The position numbers were made by a program, and so were the translations under genes. A stretch of 64,000 nucleotides of DNA. It comes from Mikania micrantha. Lineage: Eukaryota > Streptophyta > Magnoliopsida > Asterales > Asteraceae. Shown in pieces: positions 34,573 through 44,382 of this stretch. The notes under the pieces are model-generated. The model was given only the letters and a program-made list of their open reading frames with translations. It was not told the origin of the DNA and ran no database searches. Position 1 is the stretch's first letter; each line of letters begins with the position of its first letter. The stretch covers positions 67,950,907 through 68,014,906 of the forward strand of contig CM018695.1 of NCBI GenBank assembly GCA_009363875.1, read 5' to 3'.

Positions 34573-35324
34573 CATATACGCCGCATATAGGACGTATACG
34601 ATGCATATGAGAGTCCAATCATTGACACTTACAAATTCTGACAAATAATGATTGTTCTATACGCCTCATATAGGCCTATACGAGACATATAGGGGATGTG
34701 TAGAATGTGAGGTGAGTGTGTGAATAACACTACCCTTATTTATCTATTTATTTATTTTCATTTATTTATTTATTTATTTTTTCTGGTGATGCCTTTTCAT
34801 TGATAGTGCTCAACTCACATCTTTGCCTCCTGAAACAGAAACATTGTTTTGTAAATTTTTTTCTTCTCAGCATTCTAATTAATTTAATCACTTTTCTCGG
34901 CTAATACCAACTCTGTTTTATTTTCCATACATTGGAAAGATTAGTTTGTAAAAAGAAACCAGTAATTAAATAGCTTAACTCACACTCCTTTTGTTATTCA
35001 TTATTAATTGCGACTTATTTGGGTTGTTTGAAATTATTACAAATCATAAAATTTATCTATATTATTCTATTATAATGAATTTGTGAACGTTTTTGAAGTC
35101 TGAACTTTGAAATGTTGTTTGTGAATCTAGCTAGTAAAATGTTTAATTTTGGACTCAGCATATGGGGAAAAGAAGGCAAAACAAAAACAAAAAATTATGA
35201 AATTTTTCTTTTTAGCTTTATGTTGGTTGTTTGAGTCGTTAAGGTTCTTCAGATTTATCCGAATCCAAAAGGAATCCTAATTCGAATAGATTCGGGTCAG
35301 ATGAGATTCGAATCAATTCGAGTA

Positions 35325-35590
35325 GAGGTGCTCAAACCGGTTTTTTTGCTCAAACCGGTCATGTTTGGTCAACAGATGGTCAAAACCAGTTTGGGAGATA
35401 AGGATGTCAAACCTATAGGAACCGATTTGGACCGGTTTGAAACATGTTTGGAGGGATTGAAACCGGTTTGTGAGACGAAGATGTCAAACCTATTACAAAC
35501 CGACGGTTCGGACCGGTTTGAAAACCTGTTTGGGTGAAACCGGTTTGAGGGGTGTCAAATACCGATTTGGGAAGCCAAACCGGTTTTTTT
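35325..35590. repeat. Array rich in AAACCGGTTT palindromes
   Basis: CCGGTTTGAAA, AAACCGGTTTG and AACCGATTTGGACC words recur, and GATGTCAAACCTAT occurs twice about 85-90 bp apart. It looks like a decayed tandem repeat. Confidence 0.6.
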
Positions 35591-36185
35591 GCCCATGTCT
35601 AAATCTGAGTCAGGTCGGGTTTGGATGTTGACAAGGAAAATCAAATCCGAATAACCCGATTCGAATAAACCAAATAACTCGTAATCTAATCCGATAAACG
35701 CCCTTAGAGGGACCAACTTGATGTTTACTTATGTATGGATGCATGAATTTATGCATTTGACATGTGCTTCACACTAACATAACTAAACATAAGTGAAGAA
35801 TTTATTTTTAGACAGTTTCAATCCATCATGCAAAAGAATGTTCATTCTTTACTCTTTGCTACACATACAGAGTTTACAAACTCTGTAATTCATTGTAGTC
35901 TAGTCCATTTTGCATGTGCTTTTAACACCTACACTTTTTGTATAGTAAATTTGAAAAAATAATTTAGATATATATATATATATAAATATATATATATAAT
36001 GTAAAAAGAAAAAAGTAAAGAAAGAAAGGTTAGAGAAGCATAGAAATGTCAAAAGACAAAAAAAACAAAGAAAAAAAGATTTTACGCTAAAAAATCAGGA
36101 AAGAATGAAATAAAATATAAAAATAATAAATATTATATACTTTAATGAAATAAAAAATAGCTACAAAAATAAAGAAACAAAGAAA

Positions 36186-36560
36186 AGAAACCAAAAGAGA
36201 AGTTGAATTAATAATAAGGAACTGAGGTGTAGTTAAAAGAAGTAAGAAAATTACACCGACCATCTCAAATGAGTATATAAGAATATTTACGTTTTATAGA
36301 CGTGAGAAATATTAAGGTTAAAAAAAAGAAGAGAAATACTATAAGATTGTAAAAGAGCAAAAAATAAAAAAAAAATAATAAAGATAAGATATTTAAATGA
36401 ATAAAGAAAAATAAAAAAAATAAAGAAGCAAGGCAAAAAACTTAAAGAGAAGTTGACTTAATATTAAGGAATTGATGCAATTAGTATAAGGAAAACAAAT
36501 TATACCAATCTTCTCAAATGAGTATAATAATATTTATGTTTCATATAAATGAAAATATTA
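36186..36560. repeat. Imperfect tandem duplication, period about 250 bp
   Basis: AAAGAGAAGTTGAATTAATA near 36192 recurs as AAAGAGAAGTTGACTTAATA near 36438. Both are followed by TCTCAAATGAGTATA and AATATTTA-GTTT. Confidence 0.65.
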
Positions 36561-36673
36561 AATGTAAAAAAGATTAAAAAAGAGCAAACATTCAATTAAA
36601 TAAAATAATAAAGATGAATTTTGTGAAAAACCAAAAATTCTTCAATGACCTTTCATATTGAGTTATATAGAAT

Positions 36674-36818
36674 CAGTGACGGAGCTTGACCAAAAGTTTA
36701 TGGGAGGCGAAATAAAAAAAATTAAAAACTTTTACACTACGTATCAGAAAATGTACACTACTACACGAAAAAACAGGGGGCGGTCGCCCTCTCTCGTCCC
36801 TACAAAGCTCCGCTCCTG
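36674..36818. mobile_element. hAT MITE derived from the neighbouring autonomous element
   Basis: The ends CAGTGACGGAGCTTG and (reverse complement) CAGGAGCGGAGCTTTG are flanked by the 8-bp duplication TATAGAAT (36666-36673, 36819-36826). Its 145 bp equal the two ends of the element at 36960-40418 joined: the inner part from GGCGAAATAAA through TTTTACACTAC, AATGTACACTACTA and GGCGGTCGCCC matches 40287-40418. It is therefore an internal-deletion derivative of the same family. Confidence 0.85.
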
Positions 36819-37178
36819 TATAGAATGGTAAGTCAAGAATGCCGCCAGATCTAGGAACAACAAATACGAGCTTTTCATTGCAAGGAAACAAAGGGTGATA
36901 TATGCGTTTATGACTTTCTTCGTTGTCACATCGACTTCAGTTTTAATAAACTGTCACATCAGTGGCGAAGCTTGGCTGAAAGTATAGGGGGGGCGAAACT
37001 TTGCCACTTATAAATTTTTTTTCCCTAACGGCCTAAAGCTAACAGTTAAATGTTCGGGTTAGCGATTCGGGTCGGGTCGGGTCAAAACGTCAAACAATAA
37101 AAAGTAGATTTTTTTGAAACAAACAAAGATTTAAATAATTATCATGCTGAATGAAAAAGTTAAGTACCTTAAAGAAGA

Positions 37179-39641
37179 TTACAACTCAGCGCGACGACCT
37201 TTAAGATTTTTAAATTCATCGATTATTGATTCCGAGTCAAAGTTTTCGGCAATTTCCTTCTCTATGTAAATCACCAAGCTATTCGCAAGATAATCGTCTG
37301 ACATCTTATTACGAAGGCGATTCTTGAATATTTTCATTGCTGAAAACCCTCTCTCTGTTGTTGCAGTCGAAACCGGAAGTGTCAGAATTAACCGAATCAC
37401 TCTATCAACCAAATAGTATGTTTCACGTTTCTTAGTATCCACAAGACTTTTGCATAGATCAGAAATTGTTGATGCACCACCTAACTTGATATTCTTTGAC
37501 TTATCAATATTAAAAATTTCCAACTGATATCGTAACTGAATCTTCTCTTGATCGGTAAAATCTTGAGGATAATATTTTTCAACAAGAAGACAAATCTCAT
37601 CAACATTAATCTCTTTTAAAGATAAACTTGAACTAAGAGATAACAACTCGATCGTTTCCTCGTTAAATCTACTATTTAACTCATGTAGTTGTTTGTCTAA
37701 TGTGGCATTAAACAAATCTACTCTGTAATAATGTCCAAATGTAACATGAAGATCTTTTTTCCGAGGTCGATACCGAGTTGAAGTGTATGGAGCTTCCATA
37801 TTTGGCAAATCTATTTGATGTTTATTACAAAAAAAAGTTACCTTTGTAAAAAAAGAATCCCATCCGTTGTTTCTAAAAGTGTTCAGATTATCCTTTGTTG
37901 ATGAAACTAACTCCATAGCATTAAGAATATCCTGGGATTTCTTTTGTAGTGCTTTAGAAAGATCATTGGTTTTTCCCATTAGTTCCTTCATCAAGTGAAG
38001 AATGAACACAAACTCGAATGATTGCAAGTAACCGTAAGCTGTGTCAGCATCTCCACGTTGTGAATGAGTAGTATGAGATAAGTCTTCAATAATTCCCTGT
38101 AGAACAACTCGAGTAACATCAAACATTTCAATCATACTACAAACGGACTTAAAATGGGAACCCCAACGTGTATCACCAGGTCTACTTAATGTCCTAACTT
38201 TATTTAGTCCCGATCCCGATCCAAGTTCACCCAAATCTAACAACTTTTGAATCTCATCTGCCTTTGCCTTTTGTAACTCATCATGACGCTTACTAGAAGC
38301 ACAAACAACATTAATTGTAAAAACCAAGTTTGAAAAGAATTGGTGTATTGGAATAATTTCAGTTGAAGCTGAAACCAAGGCAAGTTGTAACCTGTGAGCA
38401 AAGCAGTGAACATAATATGCACAAGGACAATAATCACGAACAAGTGCTTGTAATCCGTTCCATTTTCCTCTCATGTTACTAGCACCATCATAGCCTTGAC
38501 CACGAATTTTTTGAACATCAAACTTATGTTGCAAAAGTTGATTCCACAAACAGGTTTTCAATGTTAATGATAAGGTATCCCTAACATGAACCAAATCTAA
38601 AAATCTTTCTCTTACGATCCCTTGTGCATCAACAAACCTCAAAACTATGGCCATTTGCTCTTTTTTCGACTCATCTCGTGACTCATCAACCATTACACAA
38701 TAGTATGAATCCCCCACTTCACTACGAATATGGCATCTAACTTTATTTGCAATTATATCTAGAATTTCTTTTTGAATGTCACTAGAAGTATATTTTGAAT
38801 TATACGGAGCGTTCTCTAATACAACTTTCGCAACTTCATCATTATAAGAAGCTAAAATTTTTAGCATTTCAAGAAAATTACCCCGATTCTTAGAATTAGT
38901 AGATTCATCATGTCCACGTAAAGCACAAGCTTGGTATGTCAACCAACGAACTACATCAATCGAAGTTTTTAATCGTAAACGGTTCTTTAATATTTGTTCT
39001 TGACTTTGTTTTTCAAAGACATTTCCAATGTGTGTTGCTTGGTTTAGCAAATTTTCACTATAAGTCACAGCATTTCTGTGTTGAGAAGAATCAATGTGGT
39101 TCAAGAATGCACAATTTTTCCCATCGTTAACTTTTTTCCAATTGTTAAAACCTTTAACAGTAAATGCATCATATCCGTTGCACACATTTGGTTTATCATT
39201 GAACAAGTAACAAAGAAAACAATAAGAAGCATTTGTTGTTGGTGAATACTCTAACCAACTAGGAAACATCTTGAACCAAGCATTTATGAATCTACGTTGC
39301 TTTTGATCTTTAGGATACTCTTTAAGATAAATTTGGTATGGTCCTAAATTCAAATAAGCACGTCTTACTTGTTCTCTTAAATTAACCGGACGATCAAACA
39401 TTTGCATTCGTTTAGCCGGATCTCTTTCTAAATTGTTATCAACCAATTCATTACCAATTGGAATACCATGGTTAAGATTCACTTCATTAACCGGATGATC
39501 CGGCTCACTAGTTGAACATCTTTGACGTTTTTGTTTCTCTTGACGTGGCTTATCACTCTCTTCATCAACAACTTGTTTCTTAAAAAATGAATCAATAGTT
39601 TTCCCTTTCACCATGATATACCAAGAATCTGATTCTGACAC
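37179..39641 (-). CDS. hAT transposase (TTF zinc finger, DUF4371, hAT dimerisation), intact
   Basis: This 820-aa enzyme cuts and moves hAT elements by binding their terminal repeats. An N-terminal KTIDSFFKK motif (residues 14-22) is followed by a TTF-type zinc-finger region (about 95-192; Cys141, Cys144, His182, His188). A DUF4371/RNase-H-like core follows, with VMVDESRD (Asp319) and RGQGYDGASNMRGKWNGLQ (Asp385). The C-terminal dimerisation block begins LPVSTATTERGFS (755), with Glu763 in the position of the third hAT catalytic acid. There are no internal stops or frameshifts and the length is normal, so it could be active. The start may instead be Met10 (39614), where similar proteins begin. 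Its gene is the only cargo of the transposon. Confidence 0.93.
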   Translation of the reverse strand: MSESDSWYIMVKGKTIDSFFKKQVVDEESDKPRQEKQKRQRCSTSEPDHPVNEVNLNHGIPIGNELVDNNLERDPAKRMQMFDRPVNLREQVRRAYLNLGPYQIYLKEYPKDQKQRRFINAWFKMFPSWLEYSPTTNASYCFLCYLFNDKPNVCNGYDAFTVKGFNNWKKVNDGKNCAFLNHIDSSQHRNAVTYSENLLNQATHIGNVFEKQSQEQILKNRLRLKTSIDVVRWLTYQACALRGHDESTNSKNRGNFLEMLKILASYNDEVAKVVLENAPYNSKYTSSDIQKEILDIIANKVRCHIRSEVGDSYYCVMVDESRDESKKEQMAIVLRFVDAQGIVRERFLDLVHVRDTLSLTLKTCLWNQLLQHKFDVQKIRGQGYDGASNMRGKWNGLQALVRDYCPCAYYVHCFAHRLQLALVSASTEIIPIHQFFSNLVFTINVVCASSKRHDELQKAKADEIQKLLDLGELGSGSGLNKVRTLSRPGDTRWGSHFKSVCSMIEMFDVTRVVLQGIIEDLSHTTHSQRGDADTAYGYLQSFEFVFILHLMKELMGKTNDLSKALQKKSQDILNAMELVSSTKDNLNTFRNNGWDSFFTKVTFFCNKHQIDLPNMEAPYTSTRYRPRKKDLHVTFGHYYRVDLFNATLDKQLHELNSRFNEETIELLSLSSSLSLKEINVDEICLLVEKYYPQDFTDQEKIQLRYQLEIFNIDKSKNIKLGGASTISDLCKSLVDTKKRETYYLVDRVIRLILTLPVSTATTERGFSAMKIFKNRLRNKMSDDYLANSLVIYIEKEIAENFDSESIIDEFKNLKGRRAEL

Positions 39642-39652
39642 TTAATTTATAC

Positions 39653-39793
39653 CTAAAAACAGTTGGAACAAAAATCAAAACCCTAAAACCTAAATGTTTA
39701 CATTCACTAACAAATTAACAATAAACTACAATTAACCTACTCAAAAACTTAATCAAAGCAAGTAACAACAAGGTGAGAGGCCGAAATTATTAC
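39653..39793 (-). other. Likely 5' UTR intron of the transposase gene
   Basis: On the minus strand, GT follows AATTG at 39793 and TTTTTAG ends at 39653, giving a 141-base T-rich intron just upstream of the start. A GC- and CpG-rich stretch (39800-40120) lies further upstream as probable promoter and leader. Confidence 0.5.
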
Positions 39794-40369
39794 CAATTCA
39801 CGCAAGGAACAAGGCACTAAGGGCGGTAGGTCGACACTCGGCAGGGTCGCAGGGAGGCAGGGCAGGGGCGGTCGGCTGTCGGTGGTCTCGTACTCGCGTT
39901 GCTGCTGGTGGCTCTCGAGTCTCGCCGTCTCGGTGCGCTTTGGTCCTGCTGGCTGCTGGGCGAATGGGTGATGGGATGCTGCTGTGCTCGGCGCTGATGT
40001 CTGAAGTCTGAACAAGATCGGGGGACTTCAATTGGGATTTGGGAGTGATTTCTTTTTTCCGATTATGGCCAAAACCCAAAGGGAGATTCAATTGGGCTGG
40101 CCGCAGGTGGCCAAAGCCCAATTTGGGAGTGATTTATTTTTTGATTAATAAAGTAACTTAATTAATTGTTAATAGTTAATTAATTAATTTGATTTTATAT
40201 GTTTAATTGTTTATAAATTATTTTAAATTTTTGTAATAATTTTTTAGGGGGGGCGAACATAGGATATATATATTTTTTCCAGGGGGGGCGAAATAAAATT
40301 TTTTTAAAAATTTTACACTACCGATCGGAAAATGTACACTACTAAGCGAAAAAACAGGGGGGGCGGTCG

Positions 40370-40395
40370 CCCCCCCCCCCCCCCCCCCCCCCCCC
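40370..40395. repeat. 26-base poly-C run
   Basis: Uninterrupted C homopolymer inside the subterminal part of the hAT element; the same place in the 145-bp MITE has only short C runs. Confidence 0.85.
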
Positions 40396-40523
40396 GTCCC
40401 ATAAAACCTGCGCCCCTGTGTCACATCTTCTCCGGGGTAATCAACCATCAATTTCCTCCTTCTTGGACCTTCTTCATTTAACCTACGAGCAAAAGAATAA
40501 TACATAAATACATTAGCCAGATT

Positions 40524-40909
40524 CAGGGCCGTCTCAAACGATTTGGGCCATGCACACTAAAATTAGAGACACTCTCCAAAAATAATGTAATAAACCTTCG
40601 TATTGTATTCGGGCTTGAGATCGAAAATCATAAACTAAAAAGTGTATACTTGATAGAGTTATAAATAACCTTATTGCACAAATCTATTATTATCAAATTG
40701 ACTATGAAAAGATTCACAATTATCTTTGATTCTTTTTCTTGTATTAATATGAAAGGCAATTCACCGAAGTTCATTATGTGGATCACTTCAAGCTCACATT
40801 TCATAACTAAAGCTAATGACAAATGAAGGATTTCGAAGAAATTAGAGATTATAGGATTTTAAAAGGCCTAAGCTTTTATTTGAGTGCTTCCTCCATTAGG
40901 ACGGCTCTG
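40524..40909. mobile_element. hAT-like MITE in the BAHD pseudogene
   Basis: The left end CAGGGCCGTCTC is inverse to the right end (reverse complement CAGAGCCGTCCT), and the BAHD exon resumes on either side. The 8-bp flanks GCCAGATT and GCACATAC do not match, so the insertion is old or the ends are slightly misplaced. Confidence 0.6.
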
Positions 40910-40968
40910 GCACATACTTTCTCATATCATGCTTGCTGGATTCTTGTTTCTCATCTTTGGATCGGTAC

Positions 40969-41218
40969 GATAAGTATTATGCAACATTTTAGGCAAATCT
41001 CACATCGGTCGTGAACATGAGAGATTCCTGTCTCATGAACGCGTTTTCGGCTTAGCTGACTGTGAGGCACATGAAAACTCCATAGTTAAGCGTACTTAGG
41101 TTGCAACAATCCAGGGATGGGTGACATCTCTGGGAAGTTTCACCCGGGTAACCGAAGGTAAAACCGTGAATTCTGAGTGGACAAAGCTGACAATACTGAC
41201 GGTAGATAGGACCGGATG
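40969..41218 (+). mobile_element. Solo LTR of a Cassandra-type TRIM retrotransposon
   Basis: The 250 bp lie between GGTAC at 40964-40968 and GGTAC at 41219-41223, in the middle of BAHD exon 1 homology. It contains CTCACATCGGTCGTGAACAT, typical of Cassandra LTRs, and a 5S-like segment at 41073-41143. Size and 5S content fit Cassandra. The ends are not the usual TG..CA, so terminal bases have mutated. Confidence 0.75.
41073..41143 (+). repeat. 5S rRNA-derived segment within the Cassandra LTR
   Basis: AACTCCATAGTTAAGCGTAC matches the A-box region of 5S rRNA, and GGGATGGGTGAC followed by CTGGGAAGTT matches the C-box region, with correct order and approximate spacing. It is not a functional 5S gene: the 5' third differs and several bases have changed. 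Confidence 0.75.
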
Positions 41219-41479
41219 GTACATATCAATCAATTGTACTTGCCTCCAAATTTCTGCCTGATCATCAATGTCAGAGTGAGGCTTCAGTTCTTGAGGTGTC
41301 GGTTTAGCCGGACTAATCAGTTAATTTGATCAAGGATTAATATTAATGTTGATATGTGTCATTTGATTGGTGCTAATAAAAAACTTATCATTATCCTTAT
41401 GAAAGACGAGACAACATTATAATATAGCATTCTACATGGTTTTATAATTATATTAAACGCTTACAATGTCATCAAATAT

Positions 41480-41645
41480 ATTACTTAACCCATTTCGGCT
41501 TTGGTGCCATGTGAATAAAGTCAATGGTTCATCATCAGTCGTGCTACAATGTGAACATGTGATGCTTCACATTAGTAGTATTTGGTTTGATTTCGTGGCA
41601 TATGTATTCCAATCCTTGGATCTCAAAGTTTGATTATGATCAGTT
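41480..41645. repeat. 5' flank of the BAHD pseudogene, repeated elsewhere
   Basis: GGCTTTGGTGCCATGTGAA followed by TCGTGCTACAATGTGAACAT and TATTTGGTTTGATTTCGTGG parallels the blocks at 19230-19400, 30720-30862 and 31190-31340. Confidence 0.45.
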
Positions 41646-41708
41646 AATCTCTCACTATAAAACTGGCTTATTTCGGTTTCAAACCCGAAAAAAAGTATAT
41701 TTAATTTA

Positions 41709-42773
41709 GAGTAAACTTCGTTTTTGCTTCTTGTGGTTTGTTCAAAATAACATTTTTCATCTAAAAGTTTTAAAATGTCTTTTATGCTCCATAAAGTATG
41801 CATTTTATATGGATCAGCTCCAACTCACTAACATGATTAATTGTTTATGTTAAATATAAGGTCATTTTTGACTTTTCAAACATTATGGCTATGTGCCATA
41901 TACTCAAGTTACTAATACACAAAGGAACAACTTAAAGGACTAAATATGTAATTTACTCAAATATACACCCAAACCCTACCCACCCATATTTCTTCCCACG
42001 ACCATGTAACCACCGTTGGCTACCACTAGCATCAGCCACCTCCAAAGTCGACCAGCACCAGGGTCAGCCACCTACAACATCGCCCACTGCCCGTGTAGCC
42101 ATCGACACTAACGGTGTCGCCCACTTCGCTGAACACGGTTTCCTACCCTGATCACAATTTGCTATCTCTGACCACGATTCGGCCACCATAGCTGTATAAT
42201 TCAACTCTGGAGACCTCCAATCAAATATTATGACACTCTGATCAAACCCTAGGTAGTCATATCATTTAACCTTTTATTGCAAATTGACTTGATTTTTAAC
42301 AAAACACGCCTAGGGTTTGCAGTTTTTTAAGGCAATTTGTGTTGAATAAAACCCTCCGACAATGGTAAAGGAGGGTGTTGGTGGTGGTAGAGAAACGACG
42401 GTGGTGGGTATAACAATGTCGATGGTAGTTGTGGTATGGAGAGAGATAGGGATGGAATGCGATGGTGGCGATCTGGTTAGAGCAGTGGTTGGTGGCACAA
42501 TGGCAACTTGGTGATGGCAGTCGGTTGTGCGATAGTGGTGGTCTAGTGATGGCCATGAGTGGTGATGATGACTCACTGCATTTGAGAAGGAGAGAGCAAA
42601 GGGTGAAAAGTCTGAAATGCCCTTATATTTAACGGAAACAATTAACGGTGTTAGTGAGTTGGAGCTAATCGAGACAAAATGCATACTTTATGGAGCAAAA
42701 AAGACATTTTGAAACTTTTAGATGAAAAGTGTTATTTTGACCAAACCACAAGGAGTACAAACAAAGTTTACTC
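41709..42773. mobile_element. MULE-like element with long inverted repeats and a GC-rich interior
   Basis: The left end GAGTAAACTTCGTTTTTGC and the right end (reverse complement GAGTAAACTTTGTTTGTACT) begin inverted repeats of about 110 bp, including TGCTCCATAAAGTATGCATT. Near-identical 9-bp flanks TTTAATTTA (41700-41708) and TCTAATTTA (42774-42782) fit a Mutator-type duplication with one change. The interior (41970-42600) is richer in GC, with CCACC/GGTGG words, and could be captured host sequence. No transposase is present. Confidence 0.7.
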
Positions 42774-42782
42774 TCTAATTTA

Positions 42783-43974
42783 TAGTATTTTAGAAACGTA
42801 AGCAAAATAGATTTTTGCATTCAACGAAATCAATTAATCTCTTGGTTGTCCAGAAAAAAATTAATATTATAAATAAAACAACCACTCATCAATAACTTTA
42901 ATGATATTATTTTAAAGGTCAAATTAAAGAAATTAATATATTATCCCTCTGATTGTAAAGTTTATTTCTATTTTTAGACCTTTCAATTTTTTTTTCTGAA
43001 ACATTTTCTTATTAATTATGGTTTTTTATGATTAAAATAATTAAATAATAAAAATCCATGATTAGTAAATTTTTTTTTCTTATATGAAATCTCTTTATAT
43101 TTCTTTTGATATTTGTCATCAAGAGAGTTGATACTTCGTCTTCAAGCATAAAATTTAACTTTTCATGTGCTTGTTTTTTTTCGTATAGTTTCTTGTATAG
43201 TGTCTAAACTTATAACAATTGTAACGTTTTATTTTTATCATATTTAATGCTTTTATAATCGAACCAAATGTAAAATTGAATGATTTACTTATTCACTAGT
43301 CGAATCGGTTACGCTGAATTTAAGAATGGATGATATAACAAGTAATTAATTCATTTGTATAATAAAAAACACAACTTAATTTGTTGTTTTCTAATGCATC
43401 ACTATTGGCATTCTTAAAAATTTAAATATAATGATAAAAACAAATATTTTAAAAGAGTTAATAGAAAAAAATTAAAAGAAACTGAAAATCTACTATAATA
43501 AAAGAGTAGTTATGAGTCTTATGATGTTATGTGGAACATATAGTACATTTTAAGAGCATTCAACTAATGTAATCAAGTTTGTCAATTTTTTTAGTTTAGC
43601 CACTAAAACCTTCACTCTAAAGTAAAGCTGTAAAGAAACATTAGTTTACTATTTAATAATGTGTTATTAACAGATGTCATTTTTTTTCTTAATTTTTATT
43701 GGTGTTTTCTAATCTTATATTTTAGTATAAAAAAATAGAAAATACAATTACAATTTTATGAATATAAAATGTTTTTTTTTAATCATATTCAGACACTAAA
43801 AAGTGCGTAAAATATACTTATTTACAACAACAATACATGTAAATTTTTATTAAAGAAAATATTGCGTAACAAGTTTTAGTAATCACAATATATTATGAAC
43901 AGTTTCTTAAACTAATAACACAAAAGCACGTGGTTGCTCTTTAAATCCCACACTCATTTACGTTTAGAAGTTTA
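42783..43974. other. AT-rich intergenic DNA
   Basis: No gene. TCTACTATAATAAAAGAGTAG near 43490 resembles a Helitron 5' end on the plus strand, but a matching CTAG end was not assigned. Confidence 0.35.
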
Positions 43975-44382
43975 CTAGCAAGATGCCCGCGCGATGCGAT
44001 GGAAAACAAAACAATTAGGTTACTGATTTTGGCTCATAGAAAGCTTAAACCACCTAATTTCTGTCAAATCAACTATTTTAACTTAAAAATTTGTTATGAT
44101 AAAAAAATTCATAATTTAAAATGCTAAATATGATATGACAAATGTGTGAAGAAGTAATTTGTTTGATTTGAGAAGGTTTTTTTTATAGGTATTATATGAT
44201 ACTTTATTTTTTAAATGCGTCAATGTGGGACAAAGTAAAAAGTAAGAAAACCATTTAGTTTATGACTCTTAAAGCTTTGTTTGTTGTACTTTATGTTCTA
44301 AGAGTTGTAAAACTCTTAATTTTAAGAGTTTTTGGTAAAAGACCATTGTGTCATTTCTATATGTATTATATAGTAGTATAGA
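43975..44382 (-). mobile_element. Non-autonomous Helitron, 408 bp
   Basis: On the minus strand it starts TCTATACTACTATATAATAC after an A and ends with a GC-rich stretch (ATCGCATCGCGCGGGCATC) and CTAG, followed by T. This fits A/T Helitron insertion. It is almost the same length as the Helitron at 21640-22048. Confidence 0.7.

Larger units (their letters stand above)
31356..34735. mobile_element. DNA element G, copy 2, split by LTR F2 and a hAT MITE
   Basis: The left end GGGCTTCGTTATTCACA (31356) is inverse to the right end (reverse complement GGGTAGTGTTATTCACACAC, 34735). An 8-bp duplication TTATTTAT lies at 31348-31355 and 34736-34743. Removing F2 (31408-34043) and the MITE (34129-34572), each with one target copy, leaves about 287 bp, close to the 303 bp of copy 1. 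Confidence 0.75.
34744..36599. other. Intergenic, low-complexity
   Basis: No gene. It holds a short ATTT run, the CCGGTTT array at 35325-35590, a TA-rich run near 35960-35997 and long A-rich stretches. Confidence 0.5.
36960..40418 (-). mobile_element. Complete autonomous hAT transposon, 3459 bp
   Basis: The ends CAGTGGCGAAGCTTG (36960) and, in reverse complement, CAGGGGCGCAGGTTT (40418) form hAT-type inverted repeats. The perfect 8-bp duplication TGTCACAT lies at 36952-36959 and 40419-40426. The subterminal word GGGGGGGCGAA recurs near both ends (near 36988, 40247 and 40281), a candidate transposase-binding repeat. One long intact transposase gene fills the centre. Removing the element and one target copy restores continuity of the BAHD exon 1 pseudogene. 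Confidence 0.95.
36600..41380 (-). pseudogene. BAHD acyltransferase exon 1 pseudogene split by four insertions
   Basis: Five blocks in correct minus-strand order match exon 1 of the intact gene. At 41245-41375: SPAKPTPQELKPHSDIDDQ. At 40910-40968: KMRNKNPAS. At 40427-40523: YYSFARRLNEEGPRRRKLMV. At 36819-36951: FIKTEVDVTT then FPCNEKLVFVVPRSGGILDL. At 36600-36673: the exon end. Homology also reaches the 5' flank (GACAACATTATAATATAG near 41410, as near 46920 upstream of the intact gene). Inserted are a Cassandra solo LTR, a MITE, an autonomous hAT and its MITE. Stops and frameshifts are present, and the donor after the CAA codon is lost. No exon 2 follows nearby. It is a dead tandem duplicate. 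Confidence 0.88.

Noticed and set aside
41073..41143. Functional 5S rRNA gene
   Set aside because: The 5' third is missing or altered and it lies within a Cassandra-sized insertion with its own flanking repeat.
42310..42684. 124-codon His/Thr/Ser-rich minus-strand frame
   Set aside because: It arises from GTGG-rich repeats inside the MULE-like element, and no family is recognised.
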